From Mauremys mutica (lineage: Eukaryota; Chordata; Testudines; Geoemydidae): a DNA stretch of 64,000 nt. This document shows, in pieces, positions 23,195-34,700 of the stretch. Numbering within the stretch: position 1 is the stretch's first letter; each line of letters opens with the position of its first letter. The stretch spans positions 18,683,225-18,747,224 of the forward strand of contig NC_059073.1 in assembly GCF_020497125.1 (NCBI RefSeq). The letters run 5' to 3'. Both the position numbers and the translations under genes were made by a program. The notes under the pieces are model-generated. The model was not told the origin of the DNA. It worked only from the letters and a program-made list of their open reading frames with translations, and did no database searches.

Positions 23195-26100
23195 TTTAAA
23201 AACAAAACAGGAATCATTGTAGTCATTTTCAGTTTTCTGTAGTTCAGGTCTAAGTTTCACATTCTTTTCCCTTAAATAATAAAGCATGTTTGAACAGAAG
23301 AGTACTAAGAACAAAATGCATGCAATTATCAATAACCACATTACTTATTTCTGTCAAAACAAAATGAAATAATGTTAGAAAATCAAAATTGCATGTACAA
23401 TAGTAATCTTCCTCCCATCATTGCCTTATAACTAATCATATTTGGAAGTCGATTGGTGTCTGGCAAATTTGTACCATCATGTCATGCAATTATACAAGAA
23501 TTTCTCAGTGAGTCTTACTGCTTTATAGCAAAAGGAGGAAGAAATAGTAAATTCCATCCTCTTAAAAGCTGTACTTGATTCACAATGTACTTCTTAGAGG
23601 TGCATTTTCTTTTAAAAAAGAAAATAGTTTCCTTGGCATTGGAAACATGTGAGGTAGCCTTAGCCTTTTTATACAAGGATTGCAGTGGACAGCAACACCC
23701 TTTTCAAATATTGCTTTGGATGCCAATGAAGATGACTAAAATCTGGGTGAGGCCACTCGAAAATCAGGCTCAGTACCACTGATTACTGAACACTTCAGTA
23801 ATTCTCTCAAAACATTCTCCTCCTCCTTTCTGCATTATTTGATCAAGATGAAGTGAACAGTTGGCTGGATGTAATCCCCATCACCAATTCTGCTTGTCTG
23901 TGAGGCTTCGCAAATTAGATTTTTATAATTTTGTTGGATAATATAAATTAACTTTAAGCATTTATCATTTAAAATTGTTTGCCTATCTGTACATTTTGAT
24001 TCTCAGTGGACATTTTTTTTCATGGGTTTGTGCATGGTGAAATGACCCTTACTGACACAATAAAAATCTAATCTTTCCAGCCATGCAATGATGTGTACAT
24101 AGGACTGGAAGGGAGCTCCTTTATCATGAGTCCAGTCCCTTGCATCACAAGCAACAGAACATATGATTCTATTCATAAATGTATCCATCTTATTTTAAGG
24201 TATGTTAAGGAATAGCAGCAGTAAGAAACATATTCAGGAATAGTTCTGAATTGCATCACTTCAAATAGTTGTATCTGAATATAACACAACATAAGTAGTG
24301 CTTGATTTTGGTGGGTTCTCCACATTGACTTCATCAAGAGTAGCAGGTGTCCTTTGGCAGGAGAACATGGATCATATTCATCAGTCTTGGGACCTTTAGC
24401 CCCAAGAGTAGAAGCAGCCCCTACACCTTGAACTAAAGTAGTCAGTTTCCACTTACTCTTGGGTCAAGTGGGTGGTGCAGGATTAGGCCTGTTTTCTTCA
24501 TACTCGCATAACAGAATGTTACTGTCTTTGGACTATCCCCAGTTCCATAGGCCAAATTTGACTTTGTATAGCATAGATATACAGTGTGTTTGCTGATTGT
24601 AAGACTGAGTAGTCTGGTGATATTTTCCAGACATGTTTGCACAAAGCAGGATGCATGTGAATTTTACAGTTCTGATCTTAATGTGTTGCAGACAACACTT
24701 CCTGTGTTACTTTTGTTTTGAGTTACTTCCCTTTCAGTTGTTAAAATTCTATTAAATCTTTTTCAGTTGTCAATAATTCTCTGCATAGCTGGAGACCTAC
24801 CACACAGTTCCTTTCAAATAAACACTAGTTACAAACAGAGCAGATTTCTCATACGTGAGCTAAAAAAGTAATTGGTGGTAGTAATAACTGATTCTCTGTG
24901 GAGTAGCCACTAGAGAGGGATGTGGCACTTTGCCAGTGGTTTGCACGACTGCCCGACAACAATGAAATGCTTTAGAGTCATGATTCCTGAGTTTTCATCC
25001 TGGCTCTAGTAGCCAGAACAGGTGGACAGATGTAGGAGTCTGGGGTACTATTTGTAAATAAATAATGCTCCAAACCCTTTGATGATTGAATAGTTGAATT
25101 TCACTGAAAGCAAAGCCAAGCGTGATAATTTGGTGCATGGCAAAATGTATGAATCTGCTTATTGATTCCAATTTTGCCAGTAGTGACCATGTGCAACTTC
25201 ATATTGATATTTGGCTGCTTGCTAGGGTAGATGGGACTCTGCTTTATTGTTATACCCCCAAATTTCCACCCATCTGTGGAAAATCCAAGTCACAGCTTCC
25301 ACATCAGTGCACCTTCCCTTAGGCTACAGGGTATCTTGAAGTAGAGGGTGGACAGGAAAGGAAGCAGTAGGAAGGTTCAGAAAGTTAAGGAGCAAATATA
25401 GAACAACTTCTCTGAAAGTTTCCATTTGCACATGTTCAATAGAACTAACTATGCTGAGTTTGAGAGATTTATCATGGGAGAACAAAAAAAATGAGTTCTC
25501 TGGGCTGGATATTATGTGCCAATGCCAGATTCTCACCTCCCAAACAAAGCCTCTGCTCCCAGCTCACCTATAGTCAGGGATCCCATGGTGGCCAGAGGAA
25601 ATGCTATGAAGGTCAACTGAAAGCGTATCTCAAGAAAACAGGACATCACAAGCTGGGAGAAGTAAGCCACCAGCCAACCTCAGTGGTGCCCCATCCTCAA
25701 TCAGGCAGTGGCCTGCTTTGAGCGGAAGTGCCTTGTCCTTGAAGCTGAAAAGAGAAGTAAGGAAAAAGGACTTTCTCCCAGCAGGCAGCTGATGTGCCAG
25801 GAAATGTCTGCACATGCTGTGCATGGATCTGTGGTTCCAGGATCGGACTCCTGAATCATCTCAGCACCCATATCTTAATCTGTGGTAGAGATCATCCTTG
25901 AATCTAGGGATTGCTGATTATGACTTCACCATAGTACCAATAATTCAGTCAATACATAGAAAATATGTGACTTCAGTGACCAGTCTTCCCACATAACACA
26001 GTGAATAGTCTAAATAGTTTGTTCACAAAGTATAGGCTGACACTTGTGCATGAACTACCTGAATACTTATTCATAATTTTTATGGCAAGATGCTTTCCAA

Positions 26101-26680
26101 TTAGTCACAAACATTGAAAAACTGATATTTTTATAAAGAGATCTGAAAAAACCCTCTAATGAAAGCTGAACTACTTTGATGAATGAGTATAACTTAGATT
26201 TTGCAGTACTACACACTGGTGCTTCCATTGATTAAACTCCTGTCTTCTGTAGTTCAACTGAGATGGAGTTTTTCTAAAGCTCAAAGGCCCTGTGCAGTTA
26301 AGACAGTGATGGTGTTAACTTATTATAATAATAATAATTATTGTCAGTGCCATTTGTGGGTGACTGGTATACAGCTCACATTGTTAGCAACAGGAATAGT
26401 TTAAGTGGCCCTGTAAAAGGCTGACAATGATGCCTGTTTGGACATGTATATTTTCTTTGTTTTTAGTGTCAAACGATTGGACTTTTGTCACTTTCTCTCC
26501 ATTGATGAACTTGCTACTAGTTTAAGGATTATCTCATCAGTTTCAGTTACCAACTTTTGTGAAGTACTGAGGATGTTTGTTACATAAAGGTTCTAAATCT
26601 ATCATTCTGACCCATATTGTCTCGCTGTTTACCATGTCCTCCTCTATCAGACTGTATCCATCACTCTTCTTATGCTTGGA
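23195..26680. other. intron 1 segment, no distinct feature
   Basis: AT-rich intronic DNA. No exon-like ORF with splice sites and no clear inverted-end element was seen. A short (AAT)n run lies near 26327-26340. Confidence 0.5.
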
Positions 26681-26684
26681 CTAT

Positions 26685-26790
26685 AAACTCTTATGGGGCA
26701 GATGCTATCTTTGTTTTGCTTTTTGTGCAGCACCTAGAACAGTGGTGTTTCCAGTCCATTACTGGAGCTTCTATAGTACAAGTAGTAAAC
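26685..26790 (+). repeat. tail of a MIR-like SINE
   Basis: 'actataaactcttatggggc' and 'gcagcacctagaacagtggt' match the extended tail seen at 13800-13925. Confidence 0.6.
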
Positions 26791-27058
26791 TATTTTGTAA
26801 TGTATACATGACACTTAAGCACATACCATTCAAGAGTTGCAGAATTGTAAGTAGTGAATACTATTCCAGCTACTCATTAGTACTGCTTGCAGTAGCAGTG
26901 CTGTCCTGCATCTTGGAACACCGTCTCACTATATATAATTTTAAGTATTATCTCCACTACAATCAATGTTATAGCAGCTGATAGATGGAAATTGCCTTAT
27001 GAACTGGTCAGTCTTAAGTCTTTCCCATACCTTAGATTTTCATTCTTCTCCCTCTCTT

Positions 27059-27080
27059 CCCCCCCCCCCCCCCCCCCCCC
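27059..27080. repeat. poly(C) run of 22
   Basis: Uninterrupted C tract following a CT-rich stretch. Its length is likely variable and error-prone in sequencing. Confidence 0.9.
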
Positions 27081-27837
27081 AAATATCAGGTAATTAGGAA
27101 GAGAGAATGCAATTTAGGCAAGGGTAAATTCAGCTGTGTATCTGTCACACCAACTTCTTGCTTGTGTGGCCTCTGAATACTCAACTGTACTGAAGCTAAA
27201 TTACACATCTTGTAGCATATAAAATGTAGTCCATTAAAAGATTTAGAATGGGAGGGAAACCTTTGGCTGCGTCTCTTGACTTTGTCAGTGTAAACCAGGC
27301 TTCCAGCAAGGGCTCCCTTGGACCATAGGGTCATCCATTCTGCACTTAAACAGATACAGTTGGCCAGCCTAGATAAGCTGGACCAGGGTCCATTCCTTCC
27401 CATTCCTACTATCTCTTGCTTCACTGAACTACTGGAGAATGGAATGGTCGGTCTGTTTTGGAGAATCTTGAGAGTATGGATTGCAGTCTTTTCTTTCATG
27501 AGCAATTCCTGATTTGTTATGTAGAAGATCTCTAGGTGACTGATATTAGTTCCTTGCTTCCATAGCTTTGTGTGAAGTCAAGAGTGGTGATGGTAAACTA
27601 TAATTATCAATGCACCAACACAGTTGATTTGAGTTATGGATCTTTCCTGCCCATAATGGGATTCTGTGGGTGATTTTGTGATGTAAGCCGATATCCATGA
27701 GGAGCAAGGGATTACTAAACTCTCCAACTTCTGAATTGTGCAGCATTTGAACGCTATCACTAGAACTGAAAAGATTTTTTTCCAAAGGCATGATTGACTT
27801 ATCTGAGGTATCTAGGACAACACTTTGCCTGTCTAAG

Positions 27838-27900
27838 GGCTTGTCTACATTGGCACTTTACTGCACTGCAACTTTCTCACTAAGAGGTGTGGAAACACCT
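27838..27900 (+). mobile_element. MITE fragment, 'GGGCTTGTCTACATTGG' end
   Basis: Left terminus preceded by TAA; no right terminus is visible, so this is a truncated copy. Confidence 0.5.
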
Positions 27901-29591
27901 TCTCTTCCCCCCCCCCCCTCAGTAATTGTGTGTGAGCCTTTTGAAATTTAATCCTTTAACTTGGCTGGAATTGCATCAAATAACCAGATTCAAGTTTGTG
28001 GGAACCTACTGCTGAATATGTTGGCAGGATGTTCAATTAATATAGACCCAAAAGCTGACCTGGTGAAGTGAAATGAAAACCTTGGGGTTTTGTTTTTTCC
28101 CTGGTGCTGGCAACTTTACACAAATGCTTGTAAATATAGATTAACTTTGTGTATTGAGCACTTGGGCAGGGGAAAACTATTTTGATCCAGGAAGGTTATG
28201 CCATTACATCAGCTACTAGCTACAGTGTAGTATTAGAGGGCAACACAAAGCACCTATTTTAAACATAATGAAACTTGCAGTGAACATGTGTAAAACCACT
28301 TTCCCCAAGCAACTTTCTCTTCAGACAGTAAATTGGCTCACTGAGGTCATACTGTTTGTGCAACTGGTTCAAAGACTGAAGCACAATACTATGCCAATTA
28401 TATTAGGAATATTGGCTTTTGTTGAAAATCTTTCAAGTGCTCTTAATTGATAGAAGGAAAACATACTAAATCAGAAATGCCTGTGCTAATGCAGAAGCAT
28501 GATTTGAAGATCCAGTAGATTTCCAGAGATCAAATCTTGTTACACACAAAGCTTTTTCTCTTTAGATCTTCACAGAAGTAGTGGAGAAGCATGTTGGTCA
28601 GCACTTCCTAGCTTTAGTTTTTAACTAAACATTATGTTAACAACTTTGAACTATTGTAAAAACAATCATTTCAGTGCCATAAGATATCTAAGGTATTCTT
28701 TCTGGCATGGCTTTTAAAATCCTTTGTTTTGTGTTCTAACGTCCTGGAAGCCTAAACCATTCCATGTAAAAACTTACAGGTATTTCTACCACAAAAATAC
28801 AAGTTGCGGTGTGGTTCCCACCTAATACTGGGAAAAGGCAGTCTTGCCTTTCACAGTCCTTCATGAAGACATGCTTGCATTACTTTTATGAACTTGAACT
28901 GAAACTAATGGATTTGTAGCAAAGCATGACAGTTTTGTTTTTGCATTCTTCAGTCCATATTGTAGAATTCAGTGAAAGGTTAACTTTATTTCACAGTATC
29001 CCAGTTTTAGCTAGATCTATTTTTTTTGGCCATCAGACGAGAATTATCTCTAGCTTTTAAGTAGTGCATTTATTGTGAACAGTAGCCAACTATGTGTTAT
29101 GGATTGCATAGATTTCTGTTCAAGGTTTCCTAACACTTTCCCTTGCCTTCATTTGCCGTTGCTTGTAACTGACACTATTGTGTTAGATGAAATTTTTTAT
29201 TCCTAGTCTCTACCTCAGGTTGAAACTTTTCTGAAAAACTTAAGCAAAAATGGTAAATCCATTTTAGAGAACAAGATTGGGTGGAAAATAGTCATGCTAA
29301 TAATTTTTTTGGTCTCCTGACCACTTTGAATAACTTTAGTACGTCAGACTGTAGACTTGGTGTTGACTCACTGTCATAAACATGCCTAGCCTGTTTCCCT
29401 TTCACCATGTGCATCTTCTTTATTCCTCTGCACTTCTACACCCAGAACATAACATAAGCATCTTGTAGCAGGAGCTTTCCATGCCGCCTTCCTCCTTAGC
29501 CCAGTTACTCTTAGCATCCTGTTTCTTCTACTTATGTCCTCCCAATTACATCCTTAGCCCAATAATTACCACCCAGGTGTTCATAATTAAG

Positions 29592-30309
29592 GCTGTTTTA
29601 GTCACAGGTATTTTTAGTAAGTCATGGACAGGTCATGGGCAATAAACAAATTCATGGCTCATGACCTGTCCATGACTTTTACTATATTTCCCTGACTAAA
29701 ACTTGACAGGTGGGGGTGGTGGTGCAGTGGGCTCCCTATCTGGCTCTGTGCTTCCCCCCTGTCCCCTGCAGCAGCAGACTTTGGGTGTGGGAGGGGGTTG
29801 GGGCACAGGATGGGGTGAGGTGGGCTCTAGGCAGCACTTACCGGGGGGCTCCCTGGAAGCAGTGTCATCCCCCTTGCTGAGCTCCTAGGCAGAGGCATCT
29901 CCACACAGTTTTTTGTGTGCTGCCTCCATCTGCAAGCACCATCCCTGCAGCTGCCATTGGCTGCAGTTCCCAGCCAATGGGTGCTGCAAAGCCATCGTTC
30001 TGCATGCTGCCTCTGTCCAGAACAGCTTAGTCACTTCTGTGCCTAGGAGCTGAGCAAGGGGGATGTCCACTTCTGGGGAGCCCCCCAGGTAAGCACCACC
30101 CAGAACCTGCCTCACCCCAAACTCTGCTGCTGCTGGGGGGGGGGGGGGTCACAGTGATCCAAGACTGCCCCAGCAGCAGCTGGGGCGACTGGTGCAGGGA
30201 CTGCCTGAGCTGCCCCTGAGCCAGGTGCACCAGCTGCTGCAGAAGTTGCAGAGGTCACAAAGTTACAGAATCCATGATTTCCATGACCTCTGACAAACCC
30301 GCAGGCTTA
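29592..30309. mobile_element. DNA-transposon-like repeat with internal 17-bp palindrome arms
   Basis: Starts with 'ggctgttttagtcacag' and ends with 'gatttccatgacctctgaca' then 'ccgcaggctta'. Near its left end, GTCATGGACAGGTCATG (about 29622) and CATGACCTGTCCATGAC (about 29660) form a perfect 17-bp inverted repeat. The middle is GC-rich and gives long but meaningless ORFs. From memory this family is frequent in turtle genomes. Confidence 0.65.
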
Positions 30310-31636
30310 CTTCTAATCCCTGAATAGAAAATGGTTAACTTCCTCCAACTGGGCCTGCAGTCATCATGTTGTAGAAATGTCTGATCAGGGTGCTTGCTGC
30401 TGCTAGCACTTGATCATACTTGGATTGAAAGCTCCTTAGGGTGGGGCAGACTAGTGCATCTAGTATAGTGAGGTTTTCTCCTGGTGCTACCACAGTACAA
30501 ATGATTTAATCAGGAGTTTGGAGCAGAAAATATGTAACTGAAATTTGACAGAGGGATAGTTTTTATAGGGGATAGTAAGATTCCCCAAAGTCATCCAATT
30601 TGGATAATTATAATCCAGATTCCTAAATTCTAGAAACTTGCTGTGCATTTGCACAGCTGAACTTGTTCAACACTTGCTTCTTCATTTTCTGGAAATCCCA
30701 TCACCACTGCTCAGGGTCAAGTTTTAAACTGCCTGTACCTGCCTATTTTCCCACATCAAAAAACATTAGCCTAGGTGTACTGGTCTGGGAACCAGATGAC
30801 TTGAGTTCAGATTGCACCTTTACCACTGTTGTGTTAAGATTACTTGGAGTCTAATGGAATAAATCCAGAATTGTATCCACTTAGCTACACTACCTTTTAA
30901 GACTGTGCCAAATCCATATCCTTAGCTATGCTGTCTTCTAAGAACAAAAGTAGGAGACAGTCCCTTCCCAGAACCAGGAACAGAATGCAAGTATCCTGAT
31001 TCCCACCTTTCTTCTGCTGTTGAGCAAATAGCAGTGTGTTACATCCCTCTTGTGGCTGTCTGCATGGAGGAAATAAGTTTACATTTGCTACTGGTTATTC
31101 CATTAGCTAAAGTGGTAGAGTTCCATGCTGTGAATCTGTCCAAGATTCAAAAACTGCTAATGAGCAGGATTGCTTATACATGTACTAGATTTGGTTCCCT
31201 CCCACTCCCATAAATATAGAAAACTACATGGGGAAAGCCTAATTGGGGGGGTGGGGATGGACAGACAACTAGCATTACAAAATAAAATATTCCGATTAGG
31301 ACATATCGGAAGTAATTACCCCTGCCTTGCAACCTTGATTCTGACTCCTTGTGCATATACTTAGATACACCCTGGAGTGACATGAACACATTCTATCTTT
31401 TGCTATAGAATCATTGCCTCACTTCTGTGCAGTGTTAATTGATTTTTTTAACCTTCATATTCTAACTAGGGAGGTGGGGCTGGGGGAAGGGGTGTGTGTA
31501 CTTCCCAGGAGAGTCACAATTTTTAATCTGAGACTCTAGGAGGTGGGAAGTGGTCCTTCCCCCTCTCTCCCCCAATCTGTTTAAAACTCCTTTGTATAAA
31601 ATAACAAATATGCTGAAGCTTTCTTGATCTTTGCAG
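30310..31636. other. end of intron 1
   Basis: A partial MIR-like tail lies at about 30425-30510. Otherwise nothing is recognised. A pyrimidine-rich tract precedes the exon 2 acceptor. Confidence 0.5.
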
Positions 31637-31715
31637 ATATCAGCTACTAACCATGTCGACAGAGCTCCAGGATGCTCACCTCGCAGAGGTGAAACCTCTG
31701 GTAGAGAAAGATGAG
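31637..31715 (+). CDS. NDRG1: NDRG1 exon 2 (start codon)
   Basis: The acceptor is TTTGCAG before 31637 and the donor is GAG|GTAATT at 31715/31716. Sixteen leader bases precede the ATG at 31653, which has A at -3. The exon encodes residues 1-21 ([21 protein letters not shown]) and ends in phase 0. The N-terminal segment is the part most diagnostic of NDRG1 among the four paralogues. Confidence 0.96.
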
Positions 31716-34700
31716 GTAATTTTAACTAAACAGTTACATGTTGTAATCTGGAACTTGCTTGAATTGCATTTTTTCTTCATATGAAAAATTGTTCTTAATC
31801 CTTTCAGAAAAAAGCAAATGTTGGGTATATGGAAACACTGGGGGCTAATCTGTCTGAAAATAATCAGAGTAGGATTGGGCCATGTTATCCAGTCCTCTAA
31901 TTAAAAAACCATGTATACTCAAATTTTTTTTTGTCCCTGCCTCCTTTGTTGTTGGAAATTAAAATGTCATACAAGTGATGCTATGACACACAGAGCAAGG
32001 AAGGTTGTCATTCTCTTTTCCTTTCAGCCATTCCTCATGCTTAGGGCTGGTCTGCATAATTTTTATGCTACTTTGACTATCTGTTTAGAAACTGATAATT
32101 ACATTGGTGCAATCCTCTAATGTGGATGCAGTTATATATTTGTATATATTTACTGATAAATTTACAGAAAGAAGCTGTACTGATGGAAGCATTTTAAAAC
32201 AGCACAAAAACTGTGTAAATGCACCCTTAGGGCTTGGCTACACTTACAAATTTGCAGTGCTGCAGCAGGGTGTGAAAACACACCCTCTCCAGCGCTGCAA
32301 ATTGCGGCGCTGCAAAGCGCCAGTGTAGTCAAAGCCCCAGCGCTGGGAGTGCGGCTCCCAGCGCTGTCCGTTATTCCCCACAGGGAGGTGGAGTACAGAC
32401 AGCGCTGGGAGAGCTTTCTCCCAGCGCTGGCGCTTTGACTACACTTAGCGCTTCAAAGCACTGCCACGGCAGCACTACCGCGGCAGCGCTTTGAAGTGCT
32501 AAGTGTAGCCACAGCCTTACTCTCTGTTATACCACTGTTCTACTTTAAGGTTAGTAGTCTTCCCCCATGTATTGGAGTATCTTTCAATTTACTCTTTTGT
32601 CCTCAGCATTTAAGTTTCATGGCCATCCTAATCATGAATAGCGCTAACACTGTCTCTGGTTCCACATTCTGTTAAATATTATAGATCACCTGTATACTTG
32701 GATGGAAAGCACCAGTATTCCTAGGACATCTCATCCCAGTGATCCAATGTCTCAAAGACATAGGCCAGATTGTTCTGTTAATCTGTGCTATTCTAGGCAA
32801 ACAATTTTGCCTTCTCTTTTTCTGAGTGGAAAGTTGCTGTAATGGGAATACATTCTTAGCAAATAATTTGCTATTGCCTGTGAATGGATCTCTCAAATTT
32901 GCCTTTCTTAGGGGCTTGTCTACACCATGCAGCTTTTAGCAACAAACAGCCTTGTTGCTGAAAGTCAGTGTGTAAATGCTCTTTGTCTGCACTTTTGCCA
33001 ACAAAATACTTCCAGCCCAGTGGCATAGCCAGGTTCTAACATCAGGGGGAGCGAACACATTAAAAAAAGGTGCCACCCGACATATCAAATTACTAATTAC
33101 ATACTTCTAACACTACACATTTATTTTGTATTAAAATAAAAACACAAGAATGATCCAGCCACAGAAGGGTTTGCATAGCTGGCATTTCGCAGGAGAACGT
33201 TAGATTATACTTTAGATTCTAGAAAGTAAATGACAGATTACAGTAGTTAATAATTGTCACAGATTTAAAAAAAATACTGACTTTTTTCTAGTTACTAATT
33301 TCATTTTAAAATGAATCAATGAAATGCATTTTATTTATAATAGCTTGTAATACTAAAGTCACCAAAAAGGCATGATGGATACCGGTACAAGTTTTATGAG
33401 AATTGGTGATCAAAGATCTCATAGCTCTTCGAGGTTGGACAAAGTAGTAATTTCCATTAAAGTAGCTTTTATTCATGGGTCTTTTTTTTTTTAAAAAACA
33501 AGACATCTGACAAGTTGGCAGTCTAACATTTTTGGAACACTGAGTACTGAAAGTTAGGGTTGTTAACCAATTTAAGCTGTACATGCGCTGCTTAATTTGT
33601 GCAAGGGTTTGCCAAGGCTGAGTCCTAGCACCTGTAGGCTTGGTAATTCATAGCCCTGGTACCTTTGGTCTTGCTGTGTCAGTTATGAAAGTTTAAAAAA
33701 AAAAATTGCTTGAGCCCTGGCACCTTTCATTACGAATTAAGCACTGATCTAGCAACATTTATTATTCTTTAGAGCCTCACCTTGTAGAGGCCTGTGAGTA
33801 CGAGAATCTCAGCTATCATTAATAACAAATACAAGATACTATCCCTCATGGGAGAGGGGCAAAGCTAGAAAACAGAAACCCTAAAAGCTCAAAAACCAGA
33901 AGGCAAATAAAAAGAACCCCAATTGTATTTTAAAATCTCATGGATTTTTTAAGCCAATCTCGTGATATTTGGGGGCTTGCCTCATGAGTTTTTTTTTGAA
34001 TGCTTGGCATTAGCATTAGTAAGGGAATCACCTGCTTTTCAAGGCCATCCAGGATATATCCCTATGAAAAATCGAGGACAAAGGTTATTGTTGGGAGACC
34101 TGGCACCATAAGACATTGTGTGGTAAGTCACAGGCACTGCTCGGAAACCAGGAAGGGTGAAATCCTGCCCCTTCCCCCATTGAAGTCAATGGCAAACCCC
34201 CCATTGATCAGCACAGACAGGCAGGCTCCCCCCCAAGTGCTGGAGCTGGTCAAATGCTTGATGTGCAGCAGGGTCCTAATGCACCACTTCGGTGCAGGAC
34301 TTTGGGCCCCAAAGGGCACACCTTAATACAGGCCAGGTGACCCTTCGCATGGCCCCATCAGCCCCATGCGGATCAGAACCGAGCGCTGCAGGACCTATTT
34401 CCAGTGGGGACAGGCTGGGAGAGAATGCTCAGGTGGGGGCAGGAAGGAGGCTGCGGTGCAGGACATTGGGTCAGATGGAAGAGTACTTACCTACAGAATA
34501 ACCAACACCATATTCAGCAGCACCTACTGTAAGCTAGGCATTTGTTGGTCTCCCCTGTAAGTCCTGAACTTGGCCAAACCATGCTACGGTCGAGAGAGCT
34601 AACAGGATGCCAGCCAAAGGTAGTATGGTTGTAGGCAGGCCACTTCCCGTTTAAAAATGTTTTCCAATTTTTTCCCCACACTGCCCACCCTAGAAATTCC

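Noticed and set aside
26577..26981. 134-codon plus-strand ORF in intron 1
   Set aside because: It overlaps the tail of a MIR-like SINE, and the translation shows no domain.
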